From assembly GCA_003864495.1 (NCBI GenBank), contig ML133421.1:3454753-3518752 (forward strand): a DNA stretch of 64,000 bases, given 5' to 3'. The notes under the pieces are model-generated. The model searched no databases, had not been told where the DNA came from, and saw only the letters and a list, made by a program, of their open reading frames with translations. Below, in pieces: positions 56,745 to 64,000 of this stretch (positions are counted from its first letter, which is position 1; the number at the start of each line of letters is the position of its first letter). Source of the stretch: Nemopilema nomurai (taxonomy: Eukaryota > Cnidaria > Scyphozoa > Rhizostomeae > Rhizostomatidae). Made by a program: the position numbers and the translations under genes.

Positions 56745-57280
56745 CATTGATGTATGGCATGAAAGCACAGTAATAAGCAGAAGTGGAAAAGCATCTGAAA
56801 GGAACTGGGCATACTTGAACAAACAGGATTTTGGGGAAGAGCAGCCAAAAGGGGTTTATTTTGATAAATATGTTGAAGAATGGGAGTCACTGGAAGTTGT
56901 AAATAACAATTCTGTGTCAGATAAAGTGGAGGAAGCTAAACATATTAATTGCAAAATTTGTGTAAATTCAAAGTCTTTGATGAAGTTGAAGATGCAGGAC
57001 AGACAAGAATGAGCACACCCTGGGTAATGATGGGTAATTGATGGGTAACAGAAAAGGTGATTGATGGGTAAAAATTTGTTAAAGCTAGGTTAGTTGCAAG
57101 AGGATTGGAACAGAATTCAGAGTTTAGGTCAGATTTACCAACTGCCAGCAAAAGATCACTTCACATATTTTAGCCATAACATCAACAATCGTTAGAAAGC
57201 CAAAGCAATAGACATAAAAGCTGCCTTTTTGCAAGGAGAAGAAATCAATCGTTCAGTAGATAGGTCTCAACATGTGGATT
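56745..57280 (+). pseudogene. Copia integrase C-terminus and RT remnant, unit 3
   Basis: STVISRSGKASE and the linker are open from 56815 to 57010. The RT start is disrupted by an 18-bp-scale local duplication (GATGGGTAAT..GATGGGTAA at 57025-57075). KLLKARLVARG and AIDIKAAFLQ motifs remain in broken frames. Confidence 0.8.
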
Positions 57281-57378
57281 GTTTAGACATTGCTCTCTAC
57301 CTTGCATCTATTATCAAAGAAGTCTCAAATGCCTTCCAATTTGTTATATTTATGTTTGCGGTGGCCTAATAGGCAGAT

Positions 57379-57491
57379 TGTAGACAACTCCAAAAAACGG
57401 CGTGCTTCGAACGTAACGTTATATAACTCTACCAACATAACAATATATAAGGCCTGGGTCCTAGCGTCCTTTCGCTGAACAAAACATTACA
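57379..57491 (-). mobile_element. Solo Gypsy LTR, unit 3
   Basis: 113 bp, TGTAGACAACTCC to AACATTACA. It combines the AAAAAACGG start of the left LTR of unit 1 with the downstream bases of the right one. Confidence 0.85.
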
Positions 57492-57712
57492 CAAGTTACT
57501 TTATGAAAATCTATTATAAACAAAGCTTGTTGCTGAAAAACGTCTACGTATTGATATAGCATCAGTCAAGCAAAAGATAGATAGAAAAGAGGTAAATTCC
57601 ATTAACTGGATAACTGTAGATAAACAATTAGCTGATAGTCTTACAAAGCGCGGGTCATCAGTAAAAATTTTGTGGACGTTATCGAAAATGGACACTTCAG
57701 CGAATTTTTTTG
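57492..57712 (+). pseudogene. Copia RNase H C-terminus, unit 3
   Basis: KLVAEKRLRIDIASVKQKID and NWITVDKQLADSLTKRGSS are in frame apart from an early stop, and end FFD at TAG. Confidence 0.82.
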
Positions 57713-57818
57713 ATTAGTCATTTTTTAGACTTTAAGTCCTAAAACCTTTGGTTCACTATAGTAGTTGCAATAATTGCTTACTGTTTTGTTCACTCACAAC
57801 CTATACTCATGTTTGGTT

Positions 57819-58045
57819 TAAAGGAGGAGGAGTCTGTTAACTTATCACATTTCATGTTTGTAGTCTCATATTGAATAGGGTTTGGCTCGTATTGTTTCAT
57901 TATGGCGTCATCTTTCACACAGCATATACATTTAAAGAGCAGCTGATACGCTGTTCAATTTAATGAACAACCTTTGATGCCAATTTGTGTCTATGTGTAC
58001 TGGTCTTCCATCTCGGTCTTTCCTACAAACAACTATTCGGTTACA
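57819..58045 (+). repeat. Copia polypurine tract and 3' LTR, unit 3
   Basis: AAAGGAGGAGGAGTC then TGTTAACTTATC (57834) to TTCGGTTACA (58045). Confidence 0.78.
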
Positions 58046-58046
58046 A

Positions 58047-59273
58047 GCAAATCATGCATTGTAATACTTGTTATTCTTTCGTTTATATTTTGTCTACTCC
58101 CGCTTTCCAGCTGGAGGGAAAATCAAAATATTTATCGATTGACAGTCCAAATTTTCTTGGTATTTCATTACAAACTGCCTCATTATTCAATCATTAAATG
58201 ATTCTTTTCTTTGTTGTCATTTCTAGTCTTTTCTGAAAGGGAAGTTGGTTATGTTGAAAATTCTGCTAGATATGCTAGCCTTGCTAATCTGGGCATAAGA
58301 TTGATTCATCTCACTATTTCATTGCCTAAATAATGGAAATTTTTCAACACCCTGTCCCTCACATTGCAAATATCTAATGACGTGAAAGAGGCACCAAACA
58401 TTTCAACTTTGTGTGACTGTATTTTTTGTTATTCACCAACTAGTATGTGTTTTGTTGGTTGGTACATTTTGGCCTTACTGTAACTGGATGCCCCTGTAAC
58501 AGAAACTTCACTCTTCAATCATATTCTTTTATGTATGATTCTTCAAATTAGGTGCCAGTTACACATACAATCATTTGAACCCTGTAAGGCCCTTGCTTAT
58601 GTCCACTTAACTAAGTATATCTAAATAAAATTGTAAACTATCCAAGATTCAAACACTTTTGATGTCAGATACTAGAGGAAAAACATTGATGAAATATCTA
58701 ATTCAATGGTATTTGTCAAATTTGATTTAAACTCTTGATTTAACTTGATTCAAATTTGATTTGAACAATTAAGCTACAACTAATCAATTTAAGACCATTC
58801 AAGATATTACTGATTATCACAGTTTCCACACATACAAAGTTTTAATGCAGATGTCCATCTTAATTGATATTTGCATGTTTTTGAATAAAATACATTTAAA
58901 CTGCAAAATGGGACGTAAAACCAATTTGTACAGGATAATGTCTACATTAAGTGACCTTTCAATGCTTAATAGATCAAAAAAGTTTAAAGCTTGTTCCATT
59001 AAACTGACCTGCTACTGATTTTAGGTAAGTATTCGTCAAGGACCCTACTACCAAACTCAGTAAATTCAGGATTCAACAGATAAATTACTTCAAAAAGTGT
59101 CACTGCATGATCTTTTGGTGTCTGTAACATGGCAAAGATATGCTGTGTCATTTTGACAGTCTATGTAAGCACTGACCAAAATATCAATTTTAAGTGTTTT
59201 CAAAATTAAAGATGAAACCTAGCACCACCTTAAAAAAGAAGGGTATGCTGAATAAAATTCACAGTTGAATTTA
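58047..59273. other. Segment shared with unit 2, absent from unit 1
   Basis: It includes the exon-like VFSEREVGYVENSARYASLA stretch (58223-58331). At about 59218 lies the uninterrupted TA site of the unit 2 composite insertion (GAAACCTAGCACC). Confidence 0.6.
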
Positions 59274-59278
59274 GATCA

Positions 59279-59551
59279 GTGGACATTGAGTTGATGTTTA
59301 GACCACAAAATGGGAGAAAAAGACCACTAATCTTCAATGAGCAATCATGCAAGAGACCTCTAACAGTTTACTTCTTGAAGGAGGAACTACAGGAGAGCTT
59401 TTTCACTCAAGAAAGAAATCTTATGTCATCTTGCATCAAAAGTTTGAATTATCATAACTGCATTGTAAAGAAAGAATTCTACAAAGAAACCTATGAGAAC
59501 AACAAACAACAAGGGATTTTTTGCAGATGTGAGCACAGTTTTAATTATTAG
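59279..59551 (+). CDS. Unrecognised ORF, unit 3 copy
   Basis: Counterpart of 8722-8980, 90 codons, open. Confidence 0.25.
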   Translation: MDIELMFRPQNGRKRPLIFNEQSCKRPLTVYFLKEELQESFFTQERNLMSSCIKSLNYHNCIVKKEFYKETYENNKQQGIFCRCEHSFNY

Positions 59552-60183
59552 TTGCTTTCAAAAAAGGAGAGCACCCCTTTGCCCTGATCCTTTTCTCCAA
59601 AATCAGTATTCTCCGCAAAAAATGTACAAAAACATAACTGTATTTGAAAATCAAACTTGTCTATACCTCCATAACCTTAGTGTATCTCCACTAAATTAGA
59701 AAGACACAAACACCGATAACTTTCATTTAAAACTTGCATGGACCACATTTCATATAGGCAATATGGACAGTGGAAGTAGTTTTTGATTTAAACATGATGT
59801 CTTTTAACTGAACAACTATAATTTACTTGTTAATTATTAGTTGGAAATTAGTTGCCAATTTCATGAAAGAAGCTTATAAAAGAAAAGTGAAGTCACACAG
59901 AAAACGTGAAACCACATGAAGAAAAGTGATGTGTTCTGAGCCGCAAAAATATCAATTTTTCCCAGACAACGTCATTTGGACGTTTTAGTTTAGAATTCTA
60001 TCAGAATGTTAGAAAAAATCACGAATGTTACCTAAATAATTCCCAAAAAATCCTAGAAAGGTTTTTCACCTTTACCTTCAAAATATTTCGATACAGAATT
60101 CAAAAGTAAAATGAATGATATTCAAAAGTGCTACTTACTAAAACCAGTTGCTGAAATATTTTAATATTTGCAGAGCGAAGTGA
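59552..60183. other. Spacer with unit 3-specific deletion
   Basis: At about 59830 ATTTACTTGT joins TAATTATTAGTTGG. About 460 bp present in unit 1 (9259-9719), including the promoter-like cluster, are missing. Confidence 0.75.
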
Positions 60184-60441
60184 GTGTTTAGTCCACATAA
60201 CAGTTGGCTTCCCGCCGTAACAGCTGTACTAACCCTATATTCAAATCTGATTTCACTGCTAATAACGGTACTGAGAGCAAAATTAACTGTAAAAAGTGGC
60301 AAACACACTTACTCGAAACCATGTTATTCTTCGAATTCCATCTTGCTCTGCATCCTAGAGAATTATCATCCAAATGATGCAGAGATGCAGGCGTGGACGA
60401 AGACATCCTCCAACGGACACACTGAAATGGCCTCTCTTTGA
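60184..60441 (+). CDS. Unrecognised ORF, unit 3 copy
   Basis: Counterpart of 10068-10325, 85 codons, with TATAAAAAGG downstream at 60449. Confidence 0.2.
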   Translation: MFSPHNSWLPAVTAVLTLYSNLISLLITVLRAKLTVKSGKHTYSKPCYSSNSILLCILENYHPNDAEMQAWTKTSSNGHTEMASL

Positions 60442-60460
60442 ATCTGAGGTATAAAAAGGC

Positions 60461-61417
60461 GCGAAACTGAACCGAAGAGTGCACGTGTTACTTTTGCATT
60501 AAATGGGATTGCTTATCAAAATCACCAGAATTGCATTAGAATCATCTGGAAACAGAATTAACGGCCATAGTACAATTTGACAACAGGGACCGCGATGTAA
60601 CATGCAATAAGCAACAAGTGGCGATTCTAGCCTAGGAAACTGGGTAAGAGGCGTTTCACAACGATGAAAGGTAGAGCGAGCGGCAAATAAAACGAACTCT
60701 TACGTAATCACGTTCTATGAATAAAATCAACTAAAAACTCCCGATTAAATCTATACTTACAATATTTATAGCTAAATGTCATGTGATTATTCATCAACAA
60801 CGCATGCGTGACATTTGACAGGAGAGCGAGCCTGTTTCAACTGCAGGGGAAGGGGTCGATAACTGAAATCCCTTGAATAGTATTTTATGGAAACAATATA
60901 GTTATTAAATAACACCTTACTTTAAGGCGGGTGCCAAAATGTTTTTCAAAATTTATTATTATTTTTGTACGATTAGAATAATAAATTCTGACTTTAACTC
61001 CACATAAACAGGTCCTGTATTCACGTTCTACGAACATTGTGTCAAATCAATTGCATAAAAGCAGTACTTTACATAACTTGAGGTATCAAGTTTCGGAGAC
61101 GGAGCTACGAGGTTGAACATGGGAGGCTAAGATTCAAGTTTAATGACATCAGAGGATCCATCATTGTTGGGTCCAACGCCAAAATTATCTTTCTGATATA
61201 GCCTTCTAGAGTGGCTAAAGATGCATCTCCATAACTAAAACCTACAGTTCGTCGATTATCATTGACTATCAATTTGCAGAAAGAAATTCGGAGGGGGGGT
61301 CAAGCTAACTTTTGGTGATGGACGTTGGGAAAAGGAAAAAAGTTGCCTGTTGGCTCAAATTAATCATCTCAATCATGTTGAATTGACTGTGAGAATTTTA
61401 CTTCCTGAACATAAATG
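60461..61417. other. Spacer, nothing recognised
   Basis: Counterpart of 10344-11306. Confidence 0.5.
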
Positions 61418-61510
61418 CAGGGGCGTGAATTTTGCCCTATTCCCATGGAAATCCAATGTCTTTATGCCCCATTTCTACCGAAACCCTGAAAATACCCTAG
61501 TTGCGCCCTG
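61418..61510. mobile_element. CAGGGGCG MITE, unit 3 copy
   Basis: 93 bp, flanked by AAATG on both sides. The right end has lost one C (CGCCCTG). Confidence 0.58.
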
Positions 61511-61793
61511 AAATGTGCATATTTTTTATCTTGATATTTCTCAAGATGCCATGTCTGATGATTAGACATCAAATTTACATTTCAATGGGAGTTATCTACT
61601 GAATTGATGCAAAAAAGACAAACAATAGAAATCTAACTCAAAAAGTTAGGAAATTGATGTAATATAGTCAAGCAGAATGGAATGAACATTTTGTTCTCCA
61701 TTCATTAGAAAACGGTAAAAAAATGCGAAATCATGGAACATTTTTACAAATCTGTTTGAGAATAACATTGACCTAACTTATCTGAATAAATAT

Positions 61794-62159
61794 TTGGAGG
61801 AAGTGAAAAGTATTTCAGAGTCAAATAAGAGTAACGTGTCTAACTTGGTATCAATAAATGTAACATCTGCCGTTGGAGGTGTTGGTGAAGAGTGCAGCAT
61901 AAAACGAATCTCTCTGTTGCTTAGATTAAAAGCAAAAAGGATAATTCAAGAACTCCACTTTCGCGAGCAGAAACTTTCTGTAAAAAGAATGACTGCAGTA
62001 AGTGTAGAAGTATTGAAGCTGTATCTCCCAGGAAGGTGTAAAAGATACATTACACAGTCAGTAAAAAAGCAAATAATTGTACACTTGCTCATAATGCAAT
62101 TAAAAAGTAAAGAGCAACTTCTGGTCAACGTTCATCAAATTGACTTTACTTGCAAATAA
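61794..62159 (+). CDS. Unrecognised 121-codon ORF, unit 3 copy
   Basis: Counterpart of 11687-12052 with K to Q and E to D changes only. Confidence 0.25.
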   Translation: MEEVKSISESNKSNVSNLVSINVTSAVGGVGEECSIKRISLLLRLKAKRIIQELHFREQKLSVKRMTAVSVEVLKLYLPGRCKRYITQSVKKQIIVHLLIMQLKSKEQLLVNVHQIDFTCK

Positions 62160-63236
62160 GTGAACCAAACCTTGAAAACCCAAATTGAGGATGATCGATG
62201 TGATTGAGTAAGCAGTCAACGGACAACGGCCAAAAAGGGAAGTCCGGATGGATGAGAGGAATCGAGAAAATACTCCGATCGTTCACGTTGGACACGTTCG
62301 CAAATGCGCATATCATTCATAACTAGTTATGGGGCTATTATTAATAAAATCGAGAGCATTTTCTTAGGACCATCTTCGGTGAAAAGAAACAAGACAGTCG
62401 GAACGGATTGTCATGCTGCTGTACGTTGTAAAGATATCATCAATGCCACAATTCTGAAGAAGATAATACGATAGGGAATATAAACGGGATTCCCACAACA
62501 AAATTTGTAAAGTTGCTGTTGCTACAGGAATAAGTACACATAACATGAACAAGATGCGTTACAGTGCTCGTGCGGTGTCACGGAATCATCATCAAGTCTG
62601 CAAAATCTACATGGATAATGATGCCCCTCAATTATTTGATCACGAATAATATTTTCAAATGATTTTATGCATAAAGGGAATTCTATCAAAGAACATCGTT
62701 TGCTCAGGGACAAAAAGCATATTGAAAAGCTAAAAATGCATAGAACTGCCTCAGACGTTGGCCTCGCAGGAAGAAACTTGTAAAATATTTTTTATTGAAG
62801 TCGCTGTCAACAGAGCTGTCTGTCGAGCCAACGACACTGTTCTGGCATCTGAAGAACTGGTGCTTTATTGAATGAGAAGTTAAAGGGCATGGGAGATTAT
62901 TAGATAAAAGTAGAACTGGCAGCGGTAAGGTGGCTTTTGATACACAATTTTCATATGACTTGCCCTCTGGAAACCACTAGCATGGTTGCTTTTAGGGTAA
63001 GTGAGACAATCTAAAACTCAAACGAGTTGAAGTCTGAAATTATTCGTTGTCATTTCAGATGTTAACATTGCCGAGCTGAGTGATATATAAGTGTAGTGGT
63101 GTAAAGTACAGTATATAGTTACAAAAATACATGGTCCATGGTACAAATGAGTTTGCCTCCTTCTTTCCCAGGATAACCTTAGCTAACTTAAAAAGAGAAC
63201 TCAATAAAGTGAACTTTATAAAGTCAATTTCTATTA
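62160..63236. other. Spacer, nothing recognised
   Basis: Counterpart of 12053-13082. Confidence 0.5.
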
Positions 63237-63742
63237 GTGCCTATTAAATTGCATACTTTTGTGGCCTACATACCACTAGGTATGCTCTTAGATGCCTTAC
63301 CTTTTAGCACGCAGGGAATATGGTCAGAGGAAAGAGAAATTGAGACTGAATCAATATTTAGTGAGGAAGCAATGGATGTCAAAACTGATATGAGTATGCC
63401 CATTCTGGCCGATGGATTTAGCTTTCATATCAATATCATACTCTATATTCTTCCAGCTTTGGTTTCTTTACCGGGCGATCAAGGTCTTGATCACAGTTTT
63501 TGCATTACCACGAAAAAGCATGGCTGTAGAGAGTGGGTCTAAAGTATTGAAAAATGATGAAGCACTGCTTTTACAACATCCTGCTGTTCAAGGAATGCAC
63601 TCANGCACTCAAAAGATCAAAGACCCATTCGGCTACTCAACAAAGAGTCTGCTTTAACGCAACTCAGGTCCACCTTTTAGAACAAAGACTAACGAATAAC
63701 TTTGGTAGATCTGGACTTGTGGGTCTTTTCAAAGTTAGTTAA
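63237..63742 (+). pseudogene. Unrecognised coding-like segment, unit 3 copy
   Basis: Same two overlapping frames as unit 2. An N with an adjacent 7-bp duplication (63597-63611) breaks the second frame. Confidence 0.25.
63597..63611. other. Assembly join: N between duplicated GCACTCA
   Basis: GCACTCA-N-GCACTCA, with the N at 63604. Units 1 and 2 have a single GCACTCA here. This looks like two overlapping contig ends that were not merged. Confidence 0.85.
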
Positions 63743-63800
63743 TAAGGTGTGATAACCTCAATACTAAACGATTCATTTTGACTCTTTCAGACAACGTCAA

Positions 63801-63863
63801 AAATAAAGGAGAAACTGGGAAGAGATTACGTNAAATAAAGGAGAAACTGGGAAGAGATTACGT
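63801..63863. other. Assembly join: N between a 31-bp duplication
   Basis: The N is at 63832. The 31 bases before it (63801-63831, starting AAATAAAGGAGAAACTGGG) are repeated exactly after it. Units 1 and 2 have them once. Confidence 0.88.
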
Positions 63864-64000
63864 GAAATATCCATCAAAATTAGAAGCTTTTACAAAACCG
63901 GAGATTCTATGATGTACCCTTTTCGCCACAATTTCATGGAGGAGATCCACAGCGACCACACCAAAGCCCGAAATCTCATGTAGCGGTATCGCCTTATTGA

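Larger units (their letters stand above)
54431..58046 (+). mobile_element. Copia retrotransposon, unit 3
   Basis: Same insertion, with the 5' LTR at 54432, a mutated primer-binding site (TGGTAGCAAAAGG), a solo Gypsy LTR at 57379-57491 and the 3' LTR at 57834-58045. It has the full gag N-terminus that unit 2 lost. Confidence 0.88.
53431..64000 (+). repeat. Giant tandem unit, copy 3 (partial, first 10.6 kb)
   Basis: The third direct copy is cut by the window end just before the 26-bp repeat array. It shares the solo Gypsy LTR and the post-Copia segment with unit 2. It shares the 11.1-12.7 kb block, including a small CAGGGGCG MITE, with unit 1. It has its own deletion at about 59830. Two single Ns flanked by duplications lie near its end. 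Confidence 0.92.

Overview
The window is AT-rich eukaryotic, almost certainly metazoan, genomic DNA. It holds decayed Copia and Gypsy LTR retrotransposons, a non-LTR reverse-transcriptase scrap, hAT-like and Tc1/mariner-like elements, MITEs and a satellite. It also holds spliced fragments of two animal host genes, PSMD3/Rpn3 and an RERE/atrophin-type BAH exon. The mix of element families suggests an invertebrate, perhaps a cnidarian, but nothing in the window proves it. I find no intact protein-coding gene, no rRNA and no convincing tRNA.

The main structure is a giant direct tandem repeat. Unit 1 is 1-28170, unit 2 is 28171-53430, and unit 3 is 53431-64000 and is cut by the window end. Each unit runs in the same order: a leader of about 1 kb, a degenerate Copia element, a non-coding stretch with short ORFs, arrays of a 26-bp repeat in opposite orientations bounding about 3 kb, a long spacer with a few exon-like pieces on the minus strand, and a satellite of about 290-335 bp (6 monomers in unit 1, 9 in unit 2). 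A short hairpin marks each unit end.

The units differ by insertions and deletions. Unit 1 alone has a Gypsy body between two LTRs (3940-6076; units 2 and 3 keep a solo LTR), a 1.9-kb segment with three PSMD3 exons (6755-8699), and a 2.57-kb hAT-like element with perfect 8-bp target duplications that carries an OTU-protease gene (16003-18574). Unit 2 alone has a 3.4-kb segment at a TA site, flanked by two direct MITE copies and holding a Tc1-like transposase remnant (33660-37065). It lacks 1.6 kb present in units 1 and 3. Unit 3 lacks about 460 bp holding a promoter-like cluster.

No genes here work together as a pathway; the region is a repeat array shaped by transposition, exon capture and LTR recombination. 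Two single Ns near the end sit between duplicated contig ends, so the tandem order may partly reflect assembly of haplotypes. Most worth checking are the OTU-carrying transposon, the host exons inside transposon-rich units, and the satellite whose hairpins show compensatory base changes.
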